Shown here one piece after another: positions 34,471-46,235 of a DNA stretch of 64,000 nt; position 1 is the first letter of the stretch; each line of letters starts with the position of its first letter. The stretch comes from Centropus unirufus (lineage: Eukaryota; Chordata; Aves; Cuculiformes; Centropidae). The position numbers and the translations under genes were made by a program. The notes beneath the pieces were generated by a model that did no database searches, was not told the origin of the DNA, and saw nothing but the letters and a program-made list of their open reading frames with translations. The stretch spans positions 1,578,600-1,642,599 of the forward strand of contig VYZI01000086.1 of assembly GCA_013397695.1 (NCBI GenBank), read 5' to 3'.

Positions 34471-37400
34471 GCCATCTGTCTGTCTCACGTCTTCTGCCTC
34501 TCTCAAGACCTCCAATTTACATCGTTCTCTGTAGAAAAACTGAAGCACTGGACGGCACTAATGAAGTGACCAAACTTCAGGAGTGGATGATCCTTCTTTG
34601 TCAATTTACAGTCACTCGGGACTTAGGTGACGGGGAAATAAATGGAATAGTGTGAAGAAACATCAGGTAAACCATCTCTAATATTTTGATTTAGGACAGG
34701 GATCTAGGCTCACAGACATTTTCAACCATTAATCTGAGAAGAAAATAGGGTTTTGCCCCAATTCAACTAAAGAATCCAGTAGCAACAAGAATACTACAGA
34801 ATAGATGATTCCTTACACTTAAGCTCCCTATCGCTCTGTAAGAGATGTATTGCCCTCTTTTTGTGATCAGTATTCTGGAAACAGACAGACAATTTATCAA
34901 GAAATCAAAATGGAGATTTTTGACGTCCTAACCTCTATCAGTGGTGTAAAGTCAGTGGAGGAGCCATAAAAAGCTACTCTGGGCCTGCTGCTTAAATGAA
35001 CTGCATATTGAAATGCGGGGAGCTCACCTCAGGCCTGATTCAATTCACACTGAAAGCAATGACACTTTTCCACTGACTTTGCTGAGAGCTAAAGCGGCTG
35101 CCAAAACAGAAATTGATCTTTCTGTTCAATGACACCATAGTAAAGAAGTCCCCTATGCTCACTTAGTGTTGACTGTGGGCTCTACAACATCATTTTGAAA
35201 GTTTTGATTGAAAAAAAAAGCAGTTAAAATTGCTCTGTGAAGAAAAACTGTAACGTGGCGCTCAGTACCTCTCTGAATTCCTAACAGCTTGCAACTCATT
35301 GAGAGAATGTATCTCTGTGCTCAGCTGAGAAACAGCTATTTCTGAGGAAAATAGAAAAATATTAACTCTGCTACAGGGACGTCTGTGTGATTTAAACTAT
35401 GCCTCCAGAGTATAGAGACTGTAAATGTAAGTTCCCTCTGCTAATTAATACTGCACTATCACCCCACTAATTAACACACAATAAAAGAACTCTCCTGCTA
35501 TTTCCCGAAATAATGTAGAATTTTGAAAAAATGTAGCCATGAAAATCTGAGGAATAATAGACTCCTCAGTGGGACATGTTGAAGCCAGAGGTCCTGTAAG
35601 GTACCCCAGGAGTCCAGAACCCATCCTAGGGACACAGAAAATGCCTCTCAGTTACAAAGCCAAAGATACACGCAGCATTCTCTGCTCTCAGCATAGCCTC
35701 ACAGATAAAGAAGGCAAGATTTTGAGTGAAATAAAACATTTTAAGATATTTCACCATAAATCCAGCATTGCTGTGGGTTTACACTGAAGGTCGCCTGAGT
35801 CAGCTCAGCTGATAAATGGTGTTTGGTCAGTGTAAAGCTACAGACTGAAAGTAAAGTTCCAAACAAATGGGCTATGTGTCTTAACTATTGCAGGGCTTGC
35901 TGCACCATGGGCTAGGATGTGTGTGAGGAGGACTGAGAAAATATGTGCTGGCATGGTAAGAAGGTGAAGCACATGTTGAAGTAATCTGGCACTTTCTTTC
36001 CTCCCAGTGCCATTGTATCATTGAAGAATTGCTCACCATTATGTAGGAATTCACGAGGAGGAGCCCTTCATCTCTCAGGACACATAAAACCACCCAAAAT
36101 CAGTGACAGATTTTTCTTTTAAGAAAGTGGACTGGAAGACTGAGGATAAGATGGCCCTACCTTTGTCAGCTCTGAGGAGAAAATAATGCAAATAGCAATA
36201 CTGGAATATTCATAGCTTATTTCAGCTTCTATGTTGCCTGTGAAGCCAGGACTTCTTCTTTGAAGAAGTCTTGACATTGCTGCAGATCTCAGCTGATCGT
36301 CACTGATTGAGGGAACCTGGACAATGTGTAGCTCAGGATTTTTTATTCCAAAGTAAAATCTGTGGCTACAGGTATTTTCCTCACAAACAAGACTATTAGC
36401 AAGAAATAAAAGTACTACCCTAATTCTTAGATGAGGTCATCTGGAAAAATCAAAGTACAGAAATAAGGAAAATGAGGACACTTCTGCAGTTGCTAAGTGG
36501 AGAAGAGATCTGGCAGTTGAGGACAGCTCAGGGTTTCTCGCAATCAGACAGAAAGGTATTTGTAAAGCCTTTCTGAAAACAAGAAAAATGGGTGAGGTGA
36601 GGATTACAGCCTCCCCAGAAGGTCGGTCAGTTGAGTTGGATGTCCTTTCCCTCAACTGACCTTGCTGGCTACAGACTTGTGGAAAAGGAGCTAGAAAAAT
36701 GCTGGGGTGTGCTCTTTTCTATTTTCTTCATCTCTCTTCTTGGGAGCCACCGTGGTGCGGGGAGTACAAAACGCTGCATGGTTCACATATTGGGAGACCA
36801 GGGTTATGGGTACATGCAAGCTGTGCCTGAGCATTTCCCAAGAAGAGATGTGTGTCTGATTGCACGCAGGCCCCATGGCAATAAACCTGCACCAGACCCA
36901 TGCCTTGGAGACTGTAGGAAGGAATCTTGCCTGTTGGAGGGGAGCAACAGACACAAAAATAATAATAAAAAATAAAAGGAGAGTATGCTTGTTATGCTTT
37001 GGGCCACAGTGTTTTTTTCAGTAGGATTTCTGCTAAGAAGCAACATCCAGCTGTGCTTCTCGGCCCTTCTGACCCCCAGGCCAGCTCTTCCCTCTCATGC
37101 CAATGTCAGTTTCCACAGAAAGGAAGCTGAGAGACTGGAGACTTTTTAATGCTGAAAAATGTTGTCCACTGCAGGTATAATTTGCTGCTTAAAGTAATAA
37201 TGGCCATTTAATATACATTTTCTTGAACTATCATCCGTGAAAAATGGCTTTTCTACTGAAATGTGAGTTTAACAACCCTAAGGCTCTTCTAATCTACCCC
37301 AGCGAGTTGATGCACAGAATAACTTAAAAATTAACTTTTCCTCCCCCTCCTTGATTCCTGTCTCAGTACAGAGACCTGCAAAGTGAATACTCAAATTGCA

Positions 37401-40400
37401 GCTGCATCCTGCATCCTCAGTGCCTGTAGCTCTGTCCTCGATTTTCAGAATTAACTCAAATAAATTATGCAATTCTGCACGCTTGATGAGGAAAATTCTT
37501 CATAGTGATGGTGCAGAGTCACTCAGAAGGGAAAAAATTCTGACCCTGTTTTGCTATGGATGGTAGCTATTTTTGCCTTTTTGCTGATATACTGTCACTT
37601 GGGAGTGGCAATATATCAGCAAAATTTACTAAGAGAGAAACAAAAGAAATTACTGGAGTGACAGACAGAGGCAAAACAACCAGAAAGAGGAAAAGGAAAG
37701 TCCCCATCAGCCTCACTACAGAATGATGAAAATGCCTCCCACCTACAAACTTCATGAGAACTTTTCATGGAGCCCCAGCTTCTAGTTTTTGCCTCAGTTC
37801 ATCAAGGCAGAGAACTGGAGTTTATTGAAAGGATATAGATGTAGGTTTTAAGAGGGCAATGGGATGAACACTCATAGGAAATTGGGTGTGAGCATTAATA
37901 TTGTTTTCCTCGACTCTGAAACTTAAATCCTTTGCACATAAACTGCAGTTAGCCCATTTGTCTGTATCGTCCTGGCTGTGTATTGTTTTTGAACCCCTAA
38001 GTCCCTTGCAGTGCTATCCAAGGCACAGATGAGCTGGCTAAGATCTTTCTGGATAACCGTGCCAGGTGTACAGAGGGAGCAGTGGTGGCTCTGCTTAAGA
38101 TTATTCTTAAATTGTTCTTTTTCTATGTGCTGACAATTATTCATAGGGAATTACATTTGTACTTGTCAGGGAGAGCCCACACATACAGTGAAGTTCTAGT
38201 GAATCAGCACTCCATGCATGGCCCTTTAGGGTGAAGTGATGAGCTAGCTGTAATCTTAGAGAAGGATATACATTCATCTCTGTGTCAAGTTCACATACTT
38301 TATGCATTCATATATTAATCTGGTTCACAAATATACACCTTTAATTTTTTCACGCTTTTTTTCTCCTGGTCACCTTCAAAATCTGCCTTTTGCAGTCTAT
38401 ATTTATACACTCCCTTTTTTCTCCTTCCTGTTTTTTTAACATCCCAAAGCAATGACTTCCATTTTTCCATTTTGGTTTTTGGAATAATTTAAAGGATCTG
38501 GCCTTGTTGTGTTTACTCATGCACCTTCTTCACTTTTCCTCTAAATAAATATTTTGCAAAAACGACTGCACAGAATGCCATTGGAAGGAAGTCAGAGTCC
38601 AGTACAGAGGGGCAGATATCCTCAACCTGCTGAAAACAAAACACCCTAAGCCCTACAAGCTGAGCCTATACAGTCAGGGAGAGCCAGCGTAATGGCAACT
38701 TGATTGTTTAATAGTCATACAATGTGTATTTTAATGCCAGAAGGCAACTCTATTCTACCTACAAATGAGAAAGCAGTATTATTTTCACCAATTCAATCCT
38801 TGTTTTAGCCACAAGGTTGCCTTACACACTTCCTCCTGCAGCAGCAGCGGGAAGCAATCTTGCTCTGCCCCAGGAAGCCGCAATGAGGGGAGGTGCAGGT
38901 GAGAAGCTGTGGCTGACCTGTGGCAAGGAAACTGCTTTGCCAGTCTCCATGTGCTCCCTGCAAAGGGTGGTAACCTTTCTACTTTTACAACTAACAAAAC
39001 CCACTGGGCAAATGTTTTGTGATGATTTGAACATGATAGGCTGAGCAGACAGTAGGGATGGAAGATTTTATGGTCATGTCATCCTCCTAGCTCCTATTTC
39101 AGGTGGAACAGAATTGTCCTTCCTTTTACCTGCCTCTATCTCTGCAGAAATGGAGTCATACTGAGCACATGACCATAGAGTAAAAAATTTTTTTCTTTTT
39201 TAATTCCCAAAATAAGGTCAGGAAATTTTCTTTCTATTCATGGACTTAATGCAAGCTGGCAAAGAGGCTAAATTAACCGCATACATTATTCATTACAAAT
39301 TATTCACTCTATGCAGCACATACTGATTGTTTAGAAAATTCATTCTTTCTGTCCTAGAAATGTCACTGGCTATAATTCATTACCTCATCATTGACAAATT
39401 CTGTTGATTACTTGACTAGTTGCTTTAACTAATCCAGGATTATGGTTTGTGAGAATATAATAACCACTTCTCTAGCACTTTGCACATGAGGCTCTCAAAA
39501 CATGATTTTGAAATGCTAATTAATCCCCAGAGCACCTGGGAGGTGAAGTATTCCTATCGTTATAGCAGATTTGTAGCTCTTGAACCTTGTTGGGACATGG
39601 AAAGTCATTCTGCTGACTCACACAAGCTGCCAGGTCAGGTGCCTCTCATTAGCTCCAACCAGCCATGATAAAAAGCTGAGCATTAGAAGTCAGAAAAAAG
39701 GGGGAGGGGGAATGGAAATCAACTGGCTGGAGGTGGAAAGGGTTGAAAGAACAATAGGTAGAGATTGGAGGAAGCATCGATAGCCTGTTTGGTTTCAGAG
39801 TGTTGTTCTTAGCGTAGTAGTTGAGGTAGCTGAATGAATGATCGAGAGCTAAATGTGAAGGAACACTTCCAGCTGAACTCACTAAGTTGAATCTTTCAGA
39901 CCTTTCTTTACTTGTTTTGTACGGTATATTTTCAGGCTTTCCTACACCAGCAGTCCAGTAATTATATGAGAGGCATTTACAATGTACCAGTAGCTGGTCT
40001 ATATGGCTGCAAAAGAGTGGAAGTTTTTGCGTGTGCTGTGCTAAGTGTGTAGTGATTGCCGTCTGCATATTTGGTAGCCTGAAAGTTTCATGCAGAAAGA
40101 TGAAGCCCAAAGATGATGAGTAGTAGAGGAAGTAGTCTGTCACCTAAACTGATGAATGTGGCAGACCAGCAAAAAAGCTAGGTGGCTAAGGATTTCCTTT
40201 GCCTGGGATAACTTTTATGTAGCAGAAGAGCTATGGTGGGTTTTTAAAAACTGTGTATGGGAGCCACATGACTTTGCTAGCTATAAGGACTAGCAGGAGG
40301 AGAGTTTTTTTGCTGTATATCTGCATCCCTTATGCTCTTTCACTCTCCCATCTATGGGGAAACTGATGTATACAAGGCAAGAAGACCGTGTTCACTAAAA

Positions 40401-43400
40401 GATGGGGAAATGTGGTTATTGGGGTCTTAACTGAGTCTTCTATGAACAACATCACATCTTGTGCTGTTTTAAATTTTGCCTGCATTTGCTGGCTTCTTAA
40501 GAGATAAAGTAGAATGACAGCTAAACACTACTGTAAACTGAAGCTCTGAAAACCCAGCATGTTGTGCTCAGCAGCAAAGGAATATTGAGCAAAGCCGCCA
40601 AATAAATTGTGTTCATTGTCAGTGGGTGTTTCCACTGAAAGTGAAGAGCAGGTCCTTTGAGCAGAGGCACGCAAATGTGTTATTCCTTTAAAAATAAGCG
40701 AAACTGGAGATTTGCATGAAACAAATGCTAACAGGACTGGGTAATTTAATGTGTGCTGAGAAGAGGAGAATGAAATGGGAGAGTGCGTGGATGGCTCTTA
40801 ACCCTGCCTTTGTCTAGAATTGTGCAGTACGGTAGTTGGCATTTGTGCTTTAAAAGTGTAATTACTATCTGAAGAAGTACATCCAGATAACCAGCAGACG
40901 TAGACTGAATGAGAGGTAGGGAACAGTTCATGGCTGTATGCTGTAGCACGTGGATGCTAATGTTCTGTAACTATTATTATTTTTTTTGAGAGGAGAGGAA
41001 TAAACCAACAAAAGAAGTCCTGAAAGCCATGAGTGCTCATGGTTCAAAGGAAAAACAATAGTCTGTCTAGCAGGGGCATTTTAGATAGAAAAAGTGTGAT
41101 AAACAAAAGCTTACATATTGCTGCAGGTCATACTGCAGGGCTCTATGGCACTGATGTGAGTACTTGATTAAATAAGAGCACTAAGTGTATAGAAAACAGC
41201 TGCTTTAATATTTGGTAAAATATTCTTGCCCGCTTTCATTGATGTCAGAGAAAGGACTGACGGGGTCCATAGTCTGTCTTGCACCAGCAGACTAAAGCAT
41301 CACTTTCTGGAGGCTAATGGCTTTAGACTTGCATGTAAATGAGGGGAAAATCTGATCTTAAATCTCTAGGAAGAAAAAGGTAGTGATAGGATTTACTGCA
41401 GACCTCTTCCACAGAGGAATCCCATGGGGGCTGGCAGGGAGATATTGTGCAATTATAGGAGCCTTTAGCAGTGCCGTTCGTCTTCCCATTTCAGTGCTGG
41501 CAAGCACGGGGTTTGTGGGAAGAAGTTGCTGATGGAATAGCTATGGATGAGACCTGCACAGGGTTTTTCCAGGTCCTACAACTGTGTATTTGTATTGTCC
41601 TTTCCTGATGATGTTTTTCACGCCAAGGACCTTGAGTGCCTGTGCTGATTCACCTTGGGGTGCATTTGGGGCATATGAGCAGAGGCCCAGATGAGAAGTC
41701 AGGGGGAACCTGGGTAACAGTGAGCTTCTCAAGCCTTGGTGACAGTTCAGCATCTGGGACTACTTGAGGTCACAAACACGGACACTGCAACATGGTGCAC
41801 TGGAGTAGGTGATGCTGCCACTCCATTCCCCCACTGGCACTGCAAGATGCTTCAAAACCTTAACACGGTGGAAGGACACCAGGATGTTGCATAAGGAGCC
41901 TGCTTCTCCTATGGGTGAGTCCTGTGTTGGAGCAGTATAAAGATGATTAGATTTAGTTTTGCCCAGGTGGTGATGAGGAGAGAGCTACCTGGCAGAATGG
42001 GACCAGTCACTCTGCCTGTCCTCATCTTCAGTTCTCCAAAGCTACATGTCCCAGCCTGGCTTTGCTCTGGTTTCTCTTTTCCTTTCATGGCCAGACCCTG
42101 TGCCTTGTAGGCTGTTGACTGCTTGGTCTGCCCCTGGCTGGTGGTTCTGTGCCATTTATAAGTGGGTACCAAGGCTGCTTCCTATGCATGGAGCTCACAG
42201 AGGCATGCAGGCAGAGAAGGATCTGGTGTCCAGGAGATAAAAGCCCTTCCTTGTGCTGATCTGTACCTCTCTGTGGTACTTTTTTGTCCTCCGTGTGACA
42301 GTAAGGAGGGCTGAGCCCAACAACAAAACAGAGAGGCCGAACAGCCACTTTGTGCTAAAGAATGTGATTTCAAGTCAGGAAAAATTGTGGTAATGCATAG
42401 ATAACAATAGCATGTTTTCCATGGATATCAGATATACAAGAAAACAAAAAGATCTCTTGTGTAGCTCTACAGGCTTCAACAAAATGATTCTGGGATCAAT
42501 AGTAGGAAGGGACTTGAAAGTTCTCAGGTGAGAGTTATTAAGGGTACACCTTTTTGACCTCTGTGGAATAGATGCTGTGTTTCTGCTGTTTCATCATCTT
42601 CAGGCTCAAGAACTGTCAGGGGTTGGCATCCATCCATTCATTTTTCTCTTGGAAGATATGTATGGGTCCTTGGGAGCCCAAGGTCCTGTGGTCTGTGTAG
42701 CTGGGATTGGAGGGGCAGTGTTGGTAATAAGGCAATGATCCTGAACTGTTTCTTCTCTCCAAGTGAGGAATGGGATTCCTAGGTGAGACAGAACAGAAAA
42801 GTACGTGCTACTAAACCCTATGCTGCTACCTCTGCTATGTGTCTTCAGTGCTACTAGAACAGCATTTTGCATGTACACTTTCATTCATTCTTCAGGAGAG
42901 GAAAAAATAGTGCATTCTGGCACTGCATACACGATATAGGATTCTATTTTCCTTAATCTATTCCTTCATTTGCTCTCTGTTTGCTACCTCTCACCTCTTT
43001 TGTATATTTTCCCTTTTGTTTTGATTCTTAATAAAATGTGATTTCCATAGCTTTCTGGTTCCCTTGAATCATCAACAAAAACCTGGCATGACTTTTTCTA
43101 AAGACTTGCTACTAATATACTTATAAAATAACTTTAATCAACACTACCTCTAGGGGAATTCCTAAGTAATTGCTAGAATACAACTAATTATTGTGCTGTT
43201 ACTTTACTGTTCAGTCATTACTCTTCTGTGTAGTTGTAACTTTTGCTATCTAATATTAGCTCTCTGATGAGCACTCCCATTAGGCTTTTCTTTTTTTTCT
43301 CAAGAAAATGTGTAATTTGCTTAATTACTTTCACTCATCTGCTTAACTCTTCTGCTACTGTGTTGCCAATTTTGAGAATAGTTGGCATTTCTAAGTTAAA

Positions 43401-43695
43401 AGTCTGAGAGGAAGTTCCTAAGGAACAGGTAGGTGGGTTCCTCTTCAAGAGACCTCACTTACCATGAGGGAAACATTCAGCAGTATTTTCCAAAAGGACA
43501 AAATATAAAAAATATCAAAATATCTAAGGCTTTAATTTCTCAGGAGGGTCAGAATAGAGCAGGGGGCTTATTAAAAAAAATTTAGGAGGGTGCTGAAGTG
43601 GGGTGGATATCTTGTTCTTTTCAGTACTGTGTACAGGATGTAGTCAATGTTGGCAGTTCAGTTTGAAAGAAATACAATTTATATTTTTCTTTAGA
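34471..43695. other. Unassigned DNA, no gene recognised
   Basis: About 9.2 kb without a recognisable gene. It includes a 9-bp perfect hairpin (36250-36270), a near-perfect 21-bp hairpin (37579-37624), two TAATTAA homeodomain-type words 26 bases apart (35442 and 35468), an A/T-rich run at 36957-36977 and a somewhat GC-richer section at 41.4-42.3 kb. A 164-codon frame on - (39649-40143) shows no domain, signal or repeat and is probably chance. Confidence 0.5.
37579..37624. repeat. Near-perfect 46-nt hairpin
   Basis: The 21-nt arms at 37579-37599 and 37604-37624 pair at 19 Watson-Crick positions plus one G-U. There is a single C-A mismatch, and the loop is the four bases TGGG. Pairing stops cleanly at both ends. 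It may be a microRNA-like or snap-back structure, or the remnant of a small palindromic transposon; the loop is short for a typical microRNA precursor. I do not recognise it as a known small RNA. Confidence 0.6.
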
Positions 43696-43999
43696 CTCAT
43701 AGAACAGCCAGGTTGGAAGGGACCTTGAAAGATCTGCTCCAGCCTCCCACAAGAAAGTGGGCCTAGATGAGATTATTTAGCACCCTGTTTGATTGCATCT
43801 TCAAAACCTCCAGTGATGAGGACTTTACTACATCCCTTGGAAGTTGTTCCAGTGAATTATTTTTTTAACTGTAAAAACAAAAAATCTATCTTTTATTGTG
43901 ATGAAGCCTCCCCTTGTACAGTTTGTGCCTGTTTTCCCTTGTTTTCATGTGGCTCCTTGTGAAGTGAGAGTCTCCATACTCTTTGTAGCTTTCCTTTAA
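43696..43999 (-). mobile_element. CR1 LINE, antisense, 3' part (split copy)
   Basis: Starts with the CR1 3' terminus in reverse (CTCATAGAACAGCCAGGTTG then GAAGGGACCTTGAAAGATCT). It runs through the antisense 3' UTR (GTTCCAGTGAATTAT…CCTTGTACAG…GAGAGTCTCCATACTCTTTG) to TTTAAGTACT at 44004. The CR1 then resumes at 44751 beyond an inserted LTR. It belongs to an older-looking subfamily than the copies at 16 and 30 kb. Confidence 0.88.
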
Positions 44000-44004
44000 G
44001 TACT
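44000..44004 (+). repeat. 5' target site duplication GTACT
   Basis: GTACT at 44000-44004 directly precedes the TG of the solo LTR and is repeated at 44751-44755 directly after its terminal CA. A 5-bp duplication fits ERVL-type integration. Confidence 0.85.
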
Positions 44005-44750
44005 TGTTCTGATTTGAGTTAAAGTAGAATCAATTTTCTAACTTTTCAGCTAAATACTGTATAAATAACTTCATTTTGTTGAAAGTTAACTGCACGTTTT
44101 CTAGACAGTGTTTCCCGCTAGAAGTGATAAAACAGGGCAATAGTATGCAGAAAGGTCATTGCTCATAGTTATTCATACAAAAAAAACAAGACTCTTCTTG
44201 AGCTGCTGGAATGCCATTATGTGAAAGGGGTGAAAAAGTGTTGCAGCTGCAGGGAGGAGTGGACAGGACAGTTGACCCCAAACTGACCAACAAGGTGTTC
44301 CATTCCATATACATCATACTTGGAATAAAACTGAGGGGTCACAAGGGTCAAGCCCTCTTCTTCAATAGCTGGTGTCCAATAGGGACCTCATTTTTCTTTT
44401 TGTCCCGATTCTGGATCTGTGTGTGCCTGAATCCGGTTCCTGAGACCAGCTCCCTTCTGTTGCAGAGTCCAGGCTGGGATCTTTCTCCATGTCTGCTCAG
44501 CAGTATCTGTGGTGAAGTAATCATTGAAGAGAGGGTGGGGGACAGAGGCAGATAATATTTGTATATATTTTATTATTTTCTTATAATATTTTCCAGATCA
44601 TTATTATTGTTACATTAAGGCTGATTTAGTTTCCAATCCCCAAATCTTTCCTTTTCTTGTTTCCCTGGGGGGTAAGAGGGGAAGAGAATTAGGATCACAG
44701 CTGCTTGTGTATAGCTACCAATCAAGCTGGGCTGGGTCTAAATTGTGACA
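44005..44750 (+). mobile_element. Solo ERVL-type (class III) LTR
   Basis: It is 746 bp, starting TGTTCTGATTTGAGTTAAAG and ending GGCTGGGTCTAAATTGTGAC-A. Both ends are the hallmarks of avian ERVL LTRs (TGTTCTG…TGGGTCTAAA…GACA). Inside are GGACAGGACAGTTGACCCCA, GTTCCATTCCATATACATCA, a GGAATAAAACTGAGGGG promoter-like section and an ATTATTATTGTTAC stretch, in the order expected for this LTR group. It interrupts a CR1 copy and is flanked by identical 5-bp GTACT repeats. No internal retroviral sequence is present, so it arose by LTR-LTR recombination. Confidence 0.88.
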
Positions 44751-46235
44751 GTACTGAAATACTGTGATGAGGTTCCTCTGAGCCTTCTCTTCTCTGGGGA
44801 GAGAAGATCTAACTTCTTTACTCTTTCTTTACAGAGAAGGTTCTCCAGCTCTTTATCTCTGTGGCCTTCTTTTGGACCCTCTTCAGTTTGTCTATTTCTT
44901 GAATTGTGGGGACCAGAACTGGACACAGTACTCCAGCTGTGGCCTGACAAGCACTGAGTGGGATGATCAAGTCTCTATCTCTGCTAGTAGTGGCCTTGTA
45001 GATGCCGCCCAGGGTATGATTTGCCTTTATTGCTGCAGTGGCACACTACTGATTCGTGTTCTGCTTGCCGTCCAATGAGACCCTCAGGTCCCTTTTGGCA
45101 AGGCTGCTCCAGAGCTACCTGAGTCCTAGCCTGTACTGGGCTTCTTGGTTATGTTGTCCCACATGCAGGACTCTATGCTTCTCTTTGTTAAACTTCATAC
45201 TGGTTTTGGTAGCCTGTTCCTCTACCTTATCCAAGTCTCTCTGTAAGATAACTCTCCCTTCTGTCATGTCCACTTCATCACCCAGTTTGGTATCCCTTGG
45301 TAAGTGTTCTTTCAATCCCATCATCCAGATAAATTATGAAGATGTTGGACAGTCTGGGGCCTTTTATTGATTCCTGTGGGATTCAATTTCTGGAAGGCTG
45401 CTAGCCTGAGTAAAAAACATTGATCACCATCCACTGAACGCAACCTGGTAGCCAGTTTCCTACCCATCTCACAGACCATACATCCAATCTGTGTCTTGCC
45501 ATTTTGTCCAGAAGACAACCATGGAAAAGTAACATTTTACTGAAGTCCATGTAAATAATATCCACTGCTTTTCCTCATGTTGGCATAAGGTGTTACATTG
45601 TTGAGGAAGTGATCAGGTTAGTATGATGTGATTTACCCTTCGTAAATCTGGGCTGGCTTTTCCCAGTCACCTGCCTCCTTTGGTTAGCAATGGTTTCTGA
45701 GGTGACTTGTTACTTTCCCAGGACTGAAGTAAGACTAACTGCCTTGTAGCTTGCCTGGTCCTCTTCAGGGCTCTTCTAGCAAACAGGTATGGCACTTGCT
45801 TTCTTAGAGTCAGCAGGGACATCCCTTATCTCCACAACTTTTCAAATACTATAGACAGTAGTCTTTCAACCATGTCAGCCACTTCTTTTAACACCCTTAG
45901 ATTTCCTCTGGACTTACAGCTTTATGTGGACTGAACCCTTGCAAGAGATGTCAGACCAATACTTCCTCCCTTCCTGGTGGATCAACACATGTATTCCTGT
46001 AGCTGCTTCATCTCACGATCTGGAGTCCAGCTATGCCAGGAAAGACCAACAAAGAGGTATTGAAACTTCCACCTAGTCAACACTATTAATAACCCTCTTC
46101 CCTGCCCTGTGTAGCAATGGGTCTACTTCTGCTTACTGCTCACATATCTGAAGATACCTTTCTTGTTGTACTTGGCATCCTTGCCCAATTTCAGTTCTAG
46201 TTGATTTCAGCCTCCTGGGAAGCTATTGTAGTTTT
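44751..46235 (-). mobile_element. CR1 LINE, antisense, ORF2 part (split copy continues)
   Basis: Resumes at GTACTGAAATACTGTGATGA, exactly where the 3' part stopped, then runs through antisense ORF2. The - strand shows DTKLGDEVDMTEG and MKFNKEKHRVLHVGQ (45115-45324). The residues before DTKLG are Pro-Arg instead of the catalytic Ala-Asp pattern. Further 5' parts include a VPQGS-equivalent region (45321-45518) and the linker region near 46120-46200 (ATACCTTTCTTGTTG…TTCTAGTTGATTT). Several frameshifts and stops make it non-functional. The 5' boundary is approximate. Confidence 0.85.

Noticed and set aside
36250..36270. 9-bp hairpin GACTTCTTC…GAAGAAGTC
   Set aside because: Short, low-complexity palindrome; chance is adequate.
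36691..36977. Segment ending in an A-rich run, as in a processed retrocopy or SINE
   Set aside because: The A-rich run is interrupted (AATAATAATAAAAAATAAAA). No parent gene, tRNA-like promoter boxes or flanking target duplication were found.
39649..40143. 164-codon open frame on the - strand
   Set aside because: No recognisable domain, signal peptide or composition bias, and no flanking splice or promoter evidence. One such frame in 64 kb is expected by chance.
42490..42530. GTAGGAAGGGACTTGAAAGTTC resembling a CR1 3' end
   Set aside because: About 20 bases of similarity only, with no continuation on either side.
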